A stretch of 64,000 bases of DNA from Hyphomonas sp. UBA5111. Its GTDB lineage: Bacteria > Pseudomonadota > Alphaproteobacteria > Caulobacterales > Hyphomonadaceae. This document shows, in pieces, positions 35,354 to 43,607 of the stretch. The position numbers and the translations under genes are program-made. The notes under the pieces were generated by a model, which worked only from the letters and a program-made list of their open reading frames with translations, ran no database searches and was not told the origin of the DNA. The DNA lies in the NCBI GenBank assembly GCA_002414505.1, contig DHZF01000093.1:1-64000 (forward strand). The letters are read 5' to 3'. Each line of letters begins with the position of its first letter. The stretch's first letter is position 1.

Positions 35354-35620
35354 ATGAAGGTTGTATCGCTGGCAGGCGATTTTGGCACACGCATGATCAA
35401 AGTCGCGCGTACTAGCCCAAAACTGATGGTCGAGATTAGGGACAATCCGATCCATCAGGGCGCGCGCCAATATATAGCGCACAGCCTGAAGGGCTTTGCC
35501 GCGCGCCTGAAATATGCATATGATTTCATTGAATATTTTTTCATGAAATCCACAAATTTGCGCTCTGGTTTTACGGCAAGTTTGGGCTCCGGCGATGTTG
35601 GTATTTACCAAACGGTCCTG
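35354..35620 (+). pseudogene. Decayed N-terminal part of a glucose-1-phosphate cytidylyltransferase-like gene (RfbF/DdhA)
   Basis: The reading from ATG 35354 begins MKVVSLAGDFGTRMIK and continues TSPKLMVEIRDNPIHQ. This follows the family N-terminus (MKxVxLAGGxGTRxxE, PKPMVEIGxxPIxxH) residue by residue. About 30 residues later DFIEYFF falls where IKEYF is expected. The second glycine of the GG loop is Asp, and the protein loses similarity after about 90 codons, where a normal family member has about 257 residues. The open frame runs on meaninglessly to 35755. It is best read as a gene remnant. The rest of the 35193-35755 gap shows nothing recognisable, although short protein-like readings on the minus strand near 35190-35330 may also be remnants. 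Confidence 0.65.
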
Positions 35621-35755
35621 TTACGAGGGTCTCGCCAAACGGCATGCTCACTCGTTATCAATGGAGGAACGAGAACACACCCGGACCCGCTACTGCTGGA
35701 CTTGCCCTCGAAAACCAGGTCGGCATGGAACGGTCGTCCGGAAAGAGACCGTTAA

Positions 35756-37303
35756 ATGACACAAGGATTGATGAAATCTGCGGGGAAAGCAGCCGCCTGG
35801 AGCGCCGTGGGCAGTTGGGCCGGTCTCGCGGGCAGTATGGTATCGCTCGTCATCCTCGCCCGATTGCTCGACCCCACAGATTTCGGGATTTATGGCTTCG
35901 TGATAGTTACGCTGGCTATTCCCGAGGCAATTGCCTGCCACAGTCTTGGCGACTCCCTGATCCAGCGCAAGGAAATGACCCCCGGCCACTCCAACTCGGT
36001 TTTCGCACTTTCACTATTTTTTGCGCTCGTCTTCTACATCGCCGTTGTATGCGGTTCGCCATTCCTTGAGGCCTTCTTTGGGCAGGAAGACCTTGCGCCC
36101 TATCTCTGGGTCATGGGCCTCGGGCTGTTTCTCAGCTCCCTGGTCGCGGTACCAGCCGCACATCTGCAACGTCGGCTCGCCTTCAAGCAGATCGCCTGGA
36201 TTGATGTGATTGGCACTGTTACCGGTGCCGTCGTCGGAATCGTCATGGCCATACTTCTCCAGAACGCTTGGGCGCTCATCATCATGGAACTGGCCAGGCG
36301 GATGGTGCGGATGCTTGCTTTCTGCTGGTTCGACAGATGGCTTCCCTCCCTGAAGTTTTCGTCTCAGGACATCAGGGATCTGGCTGCCTACAATCTGGCA
36401 ACGCTCGGTATTCGCATCACGACCGTACTGGAAATAAACATCCCGCGCGCTGTGGTCGGCATCTTTCTGGGGCCTGCAGCCCTGGGGATGTTCAACCTCG
36501 CCCTGAGAGTGCAGGATCAAGCTGGCACCGCCCTGATCTCGCCGTTTGGCGCGATCGCCCTGCCGTTCGCCTCGATTTCCCAGAACAATCGCGAACTCCT
36601 GCACAGGATGCAGCGGGGCGCGATCACTGTCGCGACCTTTGTTGCCTATCCTGCATTCCTGGGGGCCATCGCCATCGCACCACTTATGGTCCCAATCGTT
36701 TTTGGCGAAAAATGGATTGCGGCAACCGGGGCAATTCAGATTGCCTTGCTGATTGGCGTTCGAAGCCCAACAGCAACATTCGACGCTGGTGTCCTGAAGG
36801 GTGTTGGACGGCCGGACCTTGTACTCAAGATTGCTCTGACCTGTCTCTTGCCAATGGTCTTGCTCCCCCTCGCAGCGCAGTATGGTCTGGAAGCGGTTAT
36901 GTGGTTGGTCTGGGGACAGAAAATGCTCGGCTGGGCACTCGGCGCCATTGCCGTTCAGACGGTGGTCGGCTTCTCTATACGGCAGCAGGTCTTTGCGGGG
37001 TCATCTGCATTTCTTGCCTCAATCCTGATGGCGACAGCGGTCTATTTCGCATCGATTTACCTGCCCGCAACCTATAGCGATATTGCCAAGCTTCTGATCG
37101 CAATCACTCTGGGGATGGTCACCTATCCTACAGTCCTGCTCATCATCTCCCCTCGAACGACATTCAAGCGGATAAAGGCGTTGGTATACTTGGTGTCTGG
37201 AAAGAAAGACTTGGCGATCAGGACCGTCATGAATGCGCAATCGCCGGATTCCGAATACGTAGGCAGCACTCCTCGCTCAGCACAGCCCGAAGGCGGGGTG
37301 TGA
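35756..37303 (+). CDS. Wzx/WzxC-type lipopolysaccharide/EPS flippase (second of two)
   Basis: Polytopic membrane protein of 515 residues, with about 12-14 hydrophobic segments. The N-terminal block AAAWSAVGSWAGLAGSMVSLVILARLLDPTDFGIYGFV and the loop GDSLIQRKEMTPGHSNSVF are typical of the WzxC/polysaccharide_synt_3 group. A ggaaagaga ribosome binding site precedes the ATG. Together with the glycosyltransferase at 37307 (GTG start, 3-bp gap) it forms a short operon. Its presence beside the flippase at 21016 suggests either two repeat-unit polymers or duplicated export. Confidence 0.9.
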   Translation: MTQGLMKSAGKAAAWSAVGSWAGLAGSMVSLVILARLLDPTDFGIYGFVIVTLAIPEAIACHSLGDSLIQRKEMTPGHSNSVFALSLFFALVFYIAVVCGSPFLEAFFGQEDLAPYLWVMGLGLFLSSLVAVPAAHLQRRLAFKQIAWIDVIGTVTGAVVGIVMAILLQNAWALIIMELARRMVRMLAFCWFDRWLPSLKFSSQDIRDLAAYNLATLGIRITTVLEINIPRAVVGIFLGPAALGMFNLALRVQDQAGTALISPFGAIALPFASISQNNRELLHRMQRGAITVATFVAYPAFLGAIAIAPLMVPIVFGEKWIAATGAIQIALLIGVRSPTATFDAGVLKGVGRPDLVLKIALTCLLPMVLLPLAAQYGLEAVMWLVWGQKMLGWALGAIAVQTVVGFSIRQQVFAGSSAFLASILMATAVYFASIYLPATYSDIAKLLIAITLGMVTYPTVLLIISPRTTFKRIKALVYLVSGKKDLAIRTVMNAQSPDSEYVGSTPRSAQPEGGV

Positions 37304-37306
37304 TCT

Positions 37307-38275
37307 GTGTTACGTAAACTGGATGACCGCAAAATCGCCATCGTCATACCGCTCTACAATGATGCGGTGAACATCGAGCGCGCAATCAGCAGCGCCCTTA
37401 ACCAAGTCCTGCCACAAGACCATACGCTCGAAGTGATTGTGGTTGATGACTGCTCGACCGATGATGGCTTCGAAAGAGCCTCTCGAATGGCTAGGACCGA
37501 TGATCGCCTCACTGTCCTCAGACAAGATGTCAATCAGGGGCCATCAGCTGCGCGCAACCGCGCCTTGGCATTCAGCGATGCTGCATGGTTCTCGCCGCTA
37601 GACAGCGACGATTTAATTCTGCCTGACCGGATTTCGAAACTTCTGGCAACAGCGGAATGCAATGGTCTGGACTGGATTGCGGACAATCTCTTCATATCAA
37701 TGGAAAGTTCGCCGCAACAGGTGGAACGAAACCTGTGGCCTGAGAAGCCGGAGGGGCCAGTCGAGCTCTCGGCAGCCCTTTTCGTGGAGCGCTCCTACGA
37801 TGTGGAAACGCCTCGCTCCGAGCTTGGCTTCCTGAAGCCTCTCATCAACAGGGAGAGAGCATCGACCGGGTTGGAGCCCTACCGAAATGATCTCCGGTTT
37901 GGAGAAGATTTCGAATTGTACACAAGGCTTCTCCTCAATGGAACAAAAGCGTGGCTTGTCGACCCTTGCGGGTACTACCTCGTGCAACGGGCAGGATCTG
38001 CTTCACATTCCCAAAGCGGCAGAGATCACCGCCGGTTGGCAAAAATTTCCCGTGAAATGACCAAACGTGATGGTATTGATCCGAAGGCCCGAAGAGCGCT
38101 TGAGCAACATTGCGCATACTCCGAAAAAGAGGCCGCCATGTGGTCGATGATTGATGGCGTACGAGCAAGGGATCCGCGTCTGGCGCTTTCCGCATTCGGC
38201 TATTCAACCCCCGCCTCCCTCCACGTCATCGCACAATTGATGCAATCGGTGCGGCGTAAGCTGGGCTTGAACTAG
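37307..38275 (+). CDS. Family 2 glycosyltransferase
   Basis: GT-A enzyme of 322 residues beginning at a GTG 3 bp after the flippase stop. Motifs: IAIVIPLYNDAVNIERAISSAL, EVIVVDDCSTDDGFE, GPSAARNRALAF and WFSPLDSDDLILPDRI (Asp-Ser-Asp-Asp site). Near 190 is RFGEDFELYTRLLLNG, the acceptor-side ED motif. No membrane segment is visible. It probably acts on the repeat unit exported by the flippase encoded just upstream. Confidence 0.87.
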   Translation: MLRKLDDRKIAIVIPLYNDAVNIERAISSALNQVLPQDHTLEVIVVDDCSTDDGFERASRMARTDDRLTVLRQDVNQGPSAARNRALAFSDAAWFSPLDSDDLILPDRISKLLATAECNGLDWIADNLFISMESSPQQVERNLWPEKPEGPVELSAALFVERSYDVETPRSELGFLKPLINRERASTGLEPYRNDLRFGEDFELYTRLLLNGTKAWLVDPCGYYLVQRAGSASHSQSGRDHRRLAKISREMTKRDGIDPKARRALEQHCAYSEKEAAMWSMIDGVRARDPRLALSAFGYSTPASLHVIAQLMQSVRRKLGLN

Positions 38276-38434
38276 AATACCACGAAATTCGCACACTCTC
38301 GCCCGATTCCTCCCTGCATATGGTGGATGAACGCTCGTTGAATGGTCCACACCTTTTAAATCCGTCTTAAGGTTTGGGCCCTTTATATGCGTTCTATGAA
38401 CGAGGTGAATCCGTCTCTTGTAAGGACTCAGTCC

Positions 38435-38605
38435 ATGATGAAACTGGCCACCGAAACCGGTGTTATCCGCGAGTACCGGCAGACCACAAATGCCGATATC
38501 GAGGATTTTGCCAAGTGGCCTGTCTGGCTGCGCATCATGCTGATTGTCGGGCTGAGCGCTTCACTCTGGGCAGGCATCATTTTCCTGATCGCCGCCTTTC
38601 TTTAA
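38435..38605 (+). CDS. Small single-pass membrane protein of unknown function
   Basis: 56-residue protein if started at ATG 38435, which has an aagga ribosome binding site 8 bases upstream. An upstream in-frame ATG at 38387 lacks one. The first half is polar (ATETGVIREYRQTTNADIED) and the second is one hydrophobic helix (WLRIMLIVGLSASLWAGIIF). No family recognised. It is a stand-alone gene converging on the Wzy-like gene, in a 360-bp space that otherwise holds only its upstream region. A role in the polysaccharide machinery is a guess from position. Confidence 0.55.
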   Translation: MMKLATETGVIREYRQTTNADIEDFAKWPVWLRIMLIVGLSASLWAGIIFLIAAFL

Positions 38606-38635
38606 TCACCACCGCCAGACCGGCAGCACGTTCGA

Positions 38636-39937
38636 TCACGTCTTGGCGTATCCGGCCGGCGAGTTCAGATACACTGGCACCCTGCTCACAAAGACCCGCC
38701 GTATCGGTGACAAGGTTGCAAGAGCCCCCAGATAAAGCAGGTTCAAGGGTGTGTTGAAGCTCGCCCAAGCAAATGATTCGGTGAGCGTGGAAATGAACAC
38801 GATCGCGCCAAACACCAGCAAGGCTGACATTTCCAGGGAAGATTCCTTGAAGAACTGTCGGAACAAGCGATACCCGCACCACGCCCATAGAAGCAGGTAC
38901 AGACCCAGCCCGATATAGCCGAGATGCACGCGCACTTCGAGATAGGCATTGTGGAAGGTCAGCTTCGTTCCGTAGGGTTTGAAATCCATTTCGTTGATGG
39001 ACTGTGCAGCACCGTTAGCTGGGTTCCAAAACCCTTCCAGGCCCAACCCGAAAATGGGGTGCTCCTGAGCCGCCAGGTTCCCAGCTGCCCAGATATGCGT
39101 TCGGCCAGTAAAGGTGGTGTCCTTGCCAAGCGCCCCGAGGAAATCCGTCAGATATGTCTGGTTGGTCTGATTGAGTACGATCATGGCGCCAGACAAAATG
39201 ACACTCGCACCCAGAATGAAGATGATCGTCCGGAGATGGCGCACCTTGCTGATAGCTACCCAAACGAACTTGACCGCGAACAGCCCCACAATACCCACGG
39301 CCGCAAACACCAGCGCGGTGGCAGACGGCGCACGCAACATGAAGATCAGGGCAATCGGGAAGATCAATGCGGCCAACATGCGTGTCCATGGCCAGGATTT
39401 CTCGTTCAGGAGGGTCATCAAGCTGAGCAGGGCCACGAACAGCATCTGCTGGGCGAAGTAGTTCTTCTGCGGGTATGGCCCGCCATACGGCATGGTATCG
39501 TAGAATGGCACACACACGATGATGGCCATAACACCGGCGAAGAACATGCACCTGAGTATGGTCGAGATATCAAATCTCGTAATGATGATGACCGCGACGA
39601 ACGGGGTCAGCAAGTACAGCGCCCCACTCCTTAGCGCGGCCCCCATATAGGGTGACCATAGTACCGATATGAGTCCGAAGATGGGTAGCAGGAACAGCGG
39701 CCACGCCTTGAGCATGATCGGAATGACCTGCTCCTTGTGCAGGGCAAACAGCCAAAGGAACCACAGGACCATCAGGTAACGCAGCGGTGTTTCGAGCGGC
39801 AATGGCACAAAGGAATTCAGGAACCAGAGTGAGATCAGCCCCTGCTCCCAATAGGGAATCTTCCTCGGCTCTTCATAGACCTTCGCCATGACGAGAGAGG
39901 AATCGCGATCCGTCGGAATGCGGCTCACTATGTTCAT
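38636..39937 (-). CDS. Wzy/WaaL-type O-antigen polymerase or ligase
   Basis: Polytopic membrane protein of 433 residues with 10-12 hydrophobic segments. The large periplasmic loop near residues 265-320 has the Wzy_C features: TFTGRTHIWAAGNLAAQEHPIFGLGLEGFW followed by the histidine in TFHNAYLEVRVHLGYIGLGLYL. In an exopolysaccharide locus this is most likely the polymerase that joins repeat units, but ligases share the domain. It overlaps the upstream glycosyltransferase gene by 4 bp (ATGA). Confidence 0.88.
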   Translation of the reverse strand: MNIVSRIPTDRDSSLVMAKVYEEPRKIPYWEQGLISLWFLNSFVPLPLETPLRYLMVLWFLWLFALHKEQVIPIMLKAWPLFLLPIFGLISVLWSPYMGAALRSGALYLLTPFVAVIIITRFDISTILRCMFFAGVMAIIVCVPFYDTMPYGGPYPQKNYFAQQMLFVALLSLMTLLNEKSWPWTRMLAALIFPIALIFMLRAPSATALVFAAVGIVGLFAVKFVWVAISKVRHLRTIIFILGASVILSGAMIVLNQTNQTYLTDFLGALGKDTTFTGRTHIWAAGNLAAQEHPIFGLGLEGFWNPANGAAQSINEMDFKPYGTKLTFHNAYLEVRVHLGYIGLGLYLLLWAWCGYRLFRQFFKESSLEMSALLVFGAIVFISTLTESFAWASFNTPLNLLYLGALATLSPIRRVFVSRVPVYLNSPAGYAKT

Positions 39938-41079
39938 GCCGCGATCTCATTACGAAGGCTGTTGAAGATCACATCCCGCATGAACCCCGCCGGCTGTACA
40001 AAGAACTCTTCCGGCAAACTGGCGAGGCGTGCGGAAAACGCAGCAATCTCCTGCCGATCCCTTAACAGGCGCCCTATCAGATCTGGAAGCGATTGCTCCA
40101 GAGGTTCAGCAATTATGAAACCGCAATCATTCCGCTCGATCCATGCGGCGGTTTCGGTACCCGCAGGCGCAATCGATGGGGTCGCATAATAGCCGCCCTC
40201 ATAAATTCGGTTCGGCAACAGCCAGAGCGAATTATATCCTGCTTCCATGAAGTCGCCTGCCCAGACCACATCAAGCGACGCATAAATGTCGGCAAGGTCT
40301 TCCGGGGACCGGAATTTTCCGAAGAAGGTCATGTTGGGACGACGGTCGATCTCCGGTTCGAAAACGGGGATTTCGGTGCGTGCGGGAATGCCATGCAGGC
40401 GGATTTCCAACGAGTCAGGAAACGCGTCGGCGAGCGCACATAACAGATCCAGCGACCGCTGGCAGCGCAGCATGCCAACCCAGCCCAAAACGAGCTTCCG
40501 CTCTACTGCGCTAGCCAGCGGCTCGACAGCATTTGGCCGAGGACCAAAATCACTGTCTGCACTCAGACGATTTTCCACAACATAGGCTGTAAAATCGCCT
40601 GAATAGTGACGCTCGAAATGATTTTTCAGAAAACCCGGTGAACTCACGACAAGGGCCCGGGTCCGTTTCAGCAAGGCGCGCTCAAGGCCGCGGAAAATCC
40701 GGCCCACTACATCGCCGCGCGTCAGAAGGCGATGCACATCAAGGCTCTCATATATGACCGGTGTTTTCAGGCCGGTGTGGCGTTTGGCCAGAAAGGCACA
40801 GGCAAGCATATCGAGATTTCGCGCATAGATGACGTCAGCCTGCTCCAGCAAGTCTCTCTGCGCGGCTGCCTTCCGCGCGCCCGCGAAAATCCGCTTGATC
40901 CGCTGACCGAACGCGCCATCCCGCGTCATACCAAGATCGACATTCTGCCATTCGGGAGAAACATCGCGGCGACGCATCATGAAACCGATCACACGCATGC
41001 CATCGCCGGTGAACGATTTCACCCGCCGGCGCACGGCGGCATCTGCCGCGTCGTGTCCGAAGAAAGCAATCGTCGTCAT
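39934..41079 (-). CDS. GT-B-fold glycosyltransferase (family 1/4-like)
   Basis: 381-residue protein starting MTTIAFFGHDAADAAVRRRV. The N-terminal half holds QADVIYARNLDMLACAFLAKR and YESLDVHRLL, typical of GT4-type enzymes. The C-terminal half shows KLVLGWVGMLRCQRSLDLL, LEIRLHGIP, FFGKFRSPEDLADIYASLDVVWAG and the donor-binding ENG-like stretch YEGGYYATPSIAPAGTET. It lies 60 bp downstream of the autokinase gene and is coupled to the Wzy-like gene. Sugar specificity unknown. Confidence 0.82.
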   Translation of the reverse strand: MTTIAFFGHDAADAAVRRRVKSFTGDGMRVIGFMMRRRDVSPEWQNVDLGMTRDGAFGQRIKRIFAGARKAAAQRDLLEQADVIYARNLDMLACAFLAKRHTGLKTPVIYESLDVHRLLTRGDVVGRIFRGLERALLKRTRALVVSSPGFLKNHFERHYSGDFTAYVVENRLSADSDFGPRPNAVEPLASAVERKLVLGWVGMLRCQRSLDLLCALADAFPDSLEIRLHGIPARTEIPVFEPEIDRRPNMTFFGKFRSPEDLADIYASLDVVWAGDFMEAGYNSLWLLPNRIYEGGYYATPSIAPAGTETAAWIERNDCGFIIAEPLEQSLPDLIGRLLRDRQEIAAFSARLASLPEEFFVQPAGFMRDVIFNSLRNEIAA

Positions 41080-41139
41080 CGCTCAATCCAATTCGGGGTG
41101 GGCGGAACGACCATTCCCATGGCCTCTCCGGATCACGCC

Positions 41140-43467
41140 TCAGTTAGCGTCAATCTTCTCAGGAGACTCGGTGCTGTGCTCGGCGAGGCTCGGCGGCGTC
41201 TGGATCGCCGTCGGACGAATTTCGCCCTTCTTCGGCTTGTTCGGATCCCGGCGCATGAAGCCGAACAGAGAGGGCTTCGTCTCCATCTGGTAATATTTGC
41301 GGTAGGCATCATACCCGGCGCCTGGGTCACTGTAATGACGCCGGCGGTTGAGGTTCACCATATTGAGCGTCACGCCGAGCAGATCAGCCTTGAAGGATCT
41401 CAGGAGCGCCAGCGACTGGCGGGCAGCCGAGCGGTTCGTGTGACGCCAGCGTACGACCAGGATTGCCTTGTCGGTCTTGCCCGCCACCACGCGCGCCTCT
41501 GCCATCAGCAGCAGTGGGCCGGTATCAATCAGGATCAGGTCATACATGGACCGCAGGCGGACAAGAAGATCATCAAAGGCGCGGGTTCCGAACACGTCAT
41601 GTGGCGTATGGCCGGTCAGCGACAGCGGCAGGATGTCCAGCATGCTCTTCGGATCCTTGGAGATCGCATCAGAAAGCTGGCCTGCGCCAAACAAGTATTC
41701 GATAAATCCGATTTCCGGTTTTAGCCCGGCCGCATCGGTAAGCTGACGGCGGCGGAAGTCACCATCAATGACCAGCGTGCGTGCGCCCGACATGGCCGAC
41801 ATGCGGCCGAGGGCCAGCGTCAGGCTCGTCTTGCCTTCATCGGGCAAGGACGAGGTGATCGCCACCGTCTTGGTTTCGCTGTCGAGATCAGAGAAGGCAA
41901 TCGCTGCGCGAAGGTAGCGGATACTCTCGGCAAATGCCGACAAGGGATTCTCGATCAGGTAATCTGCAGGATTGGTCTGCGAGAAACCAAGCGCATTGGT
42001 GGTACGGATCAGCGGGACCGTTCCGAGAGCGTTCTGGGCAAGCTTCTTTTCGATGTCTTCCGAAGACGAAATCTTCATGTCGAACATTTCGGCCATGATG
42101 GCGAGCCCACCACCCAAGAGTCCGCCCAGTACTGCCCCGATAAGCAGGTTCAGCATTGTGCGGGGCGAACTTGGAAACTTCGGAACAGAGGCCTTCGAGA
42201 GAATAACAGCGTCGGGCTGGACCAGGCCATCCTGCTCGCGGGTTTCCTTCGACCGGGAGATGAATTCCTCATACAAGACGCGGCTGGTCTCAGCGTCACG
42301 CTCAAGTTCGCGAAGGCGGACCATGGCAAGACTGTTGCCCCGCAGCTTCGAATTCGAATTGTTGATCTGGGACTGGAGCCGCCCCACCTGGTCCTGACGA
42401 ACCCGTACCTCATTCTCGAGGTTGGTGGCGATGCGGTTCATCTCGTTTTCGATCTGGCGCTCAATGTCTGCCTGCTCCGCCCGCGCACCGATAAGTTCCG
42501 GGTGCTGTGGACCCAAGCGGGTCTCAAGATCGCCTACGCGACCGCGAATGGTTGAGAGCTGCTGCTTCAGGCTGGTGATCAGCGGAGATTCCAGAACTTC
42601 CGAAATCCCGTCGACACCGGCGCCGCTGTTGATCTGACGCTGCATGCTGTCATAGCGCGACCGCACCCGGTTGAGTTCGACTTCAGCCTGCGTTTTCTGC
42701 GTGGTCAGATAGGCAATGTTCTGCTCGGTGAGCGTGTTGCCCATGGCCGTTTCCATGTCATTGTCGGCAATGAACTTGGCAACGCGATTTTCTTTTTCTT
42801 CGACTTCCTCACGCAAGGCGAACACGCGATCCGACAACCATTCCGTGGCCCGCCGGGTGGCGTCCAGCTTGGTCTCAAGCTGTTGCACGCGGTATTGGTC
42901 GGCAATGGCATTGGCGAGACGGGCCGAAGTTTCGGGAGACGTGCTCGTGACCTGGACATTGATCAAATAGGTCGTGCCGACCCGTGAGACGCCCACGCGC
43001 CCCATCAGGGTATCCACCACACTATCGAGGATTGCGCTTTCACGCTCGTCCACGCTCATGCCTTCAAACGGATCGACCTGACGCGTGTCCATTCCGATGA
43101 GAGATTTGACCTGGTTCTTCACCTTGCCCAGCGCGCTGGGTTTGCGCTCCCGAAGGGTCCAGTTGAATTCCGGATCCTCGGTGAGCTTCTGCTTGACCGC
43201 AACTTTCGTCAGGAGCGATTTCGACTTCATGATCATCACTTCGGTGTCGATCACCGCCGTGCTGACCGCGAGGCCGCTGAGAACGCTGCCAAGATCGATC
43301 ACGTTTTGCTGTTCAGTATCAAGCTGAACAACAGAACTCGATTGGTAGAGCGGCGTCTGATTGAACGTCGAATAGGCTACCAGCGTGAAGACCGCCAGAA
43401 AGCTCAGCGCGATCAGCCAGAAACGCCGATACACTGCCCCCAGCAGAGACTTCAAATCTGTCGGCAT
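41140..43467 (-). CDS. Wzc/GumC-type chain-length determinant with BY-kinase domain
   Basis: Inner-membrane co-polymerase that controls polymer length and export through tyrosine autophosphorylation. From ATG 43467 the protein has about 775 residues. First is a Wzz domain with TM1 near 15-35 and a long periplasmic coiled coil, then TM2 near 440-460. The cytoplasmic kinase follows with Walker A SSLPDEGKTS (near 540), Walker A' LVIDGDFRR (near 566) and Walker B LILIDTGP (near 645). A C-terminal tyrosine cluster (HYSDPGAGYDAYRKYYQ) supplies the phosphorylation sites. Start is uncertain: an in-frame TTG at 43536 would add 23 plausible residues. The frame's first TTG at 43584 lies inside a hairpin and is unlikely. 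Confidence 0.93.
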   Translation of the reverse strand: MPTDLKSLLGAVYRRFWLIALSFLAVFTLVAYSTFNQTPLYQSSSVVQLDTEQQNVIDLGSVLSGLAVSTAVIDTEVMIMKSKSLLTKVAVKQKLTEDPEFNWTLRERKPSALGKVKNQVKSLIGMDTRQVDPFEGMSVDERESAILDSVVDTLMGRVGVSRVGTTYLINVQVTSTSPETSARLANAIADQYRVQQLETKLDATRRATEWLSDRVFALREEVEEKENRVAKFIADNDMETAMGNTLTEQNIAYLTTQKTQAEVELNRVRSRYDSMQRQINSGAGVDGISEVLESPLITSLKQQLSTIRGRVGDLETRLGPQHPELIGARAEQADIERQIENEMNRIATNLENEVRVRQDQVGRLQSQINNSNSKLRGNSLAMVRLRELERDAETSRVLYEEFISRSKETREQDGLVQPDAVILSKASVPKFPSSPRTMLNLLIGAVLGGLLGGGLAIMAEMFDMKISSSEDIEKKLAQNALGTVPLIRTTNALGFSQTNPADYLIENPLSAFAESIRYLRAAIAFSDLDSETKTVAITSSLPDEGKTSLTLALGRMSAMSGARTLVIDGDFRRRQLTDAAGLKPEIGFIEYLFGAGQLSDAISKDPKSMLDILPLSLTGHTPHDVFGTRAFDDLLVRLRSMYDLILIDTGPLLLMAEARVVAGKTDKAILVVRWRHTNRSAARQSLALLRSFKADLLGVTLNMVNLNRRRHYSDPGAGYDAYRKYYQMETKPSLFGFMRRDPNKPKKGEIRPTAIQTPPSLAEHSTESPEKIDAN

Positions 43468-43571
43468 ATTATTGTCTTCAGTCTCCGCTTCTGCAGGAAC
43501 CTGGGACGGAAGTTCAAAACTGAATGTCTTGGTCAAGATACTATACCGCTGATTGAGGTTGGCAGGTGGAA

Positions 43572-43597
43572 GGCGACCGGGCAAGAGACCGGTCGCC
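43572..43597 (-). terminator. Intercistronic hairpin between beta-barrel and autokinase genes
   Basis: A perfect 9-bp GC-rich stem (ggcgaccgg / ccggtcgcc) with an 8-base loop begins 11 bases after the beta-barrel stop. No T-run follows on the minus strand, so it is more likely an attenuator or mRNA 3'-end stabiliser than a full terminator. Confidence 0.4.
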
Positions 43598-43607
43598 CAT
43601 GTTCAGG

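Noticed and set aside
35189-35611. 140-codon minus-strand frame as a real gene
   Set aside because: It overlaps the cytidylyltransferase remnant, has no recognisable domain or ribosome binding site, and its N-terminal part reads as the complement of that remnant.
40732-41724. 330-codon plus-strand frame spanning the glycosyltransferase/autokinase boundary
   Set aside because: It crosses two real genes on the opposite strand and has no protein family character.
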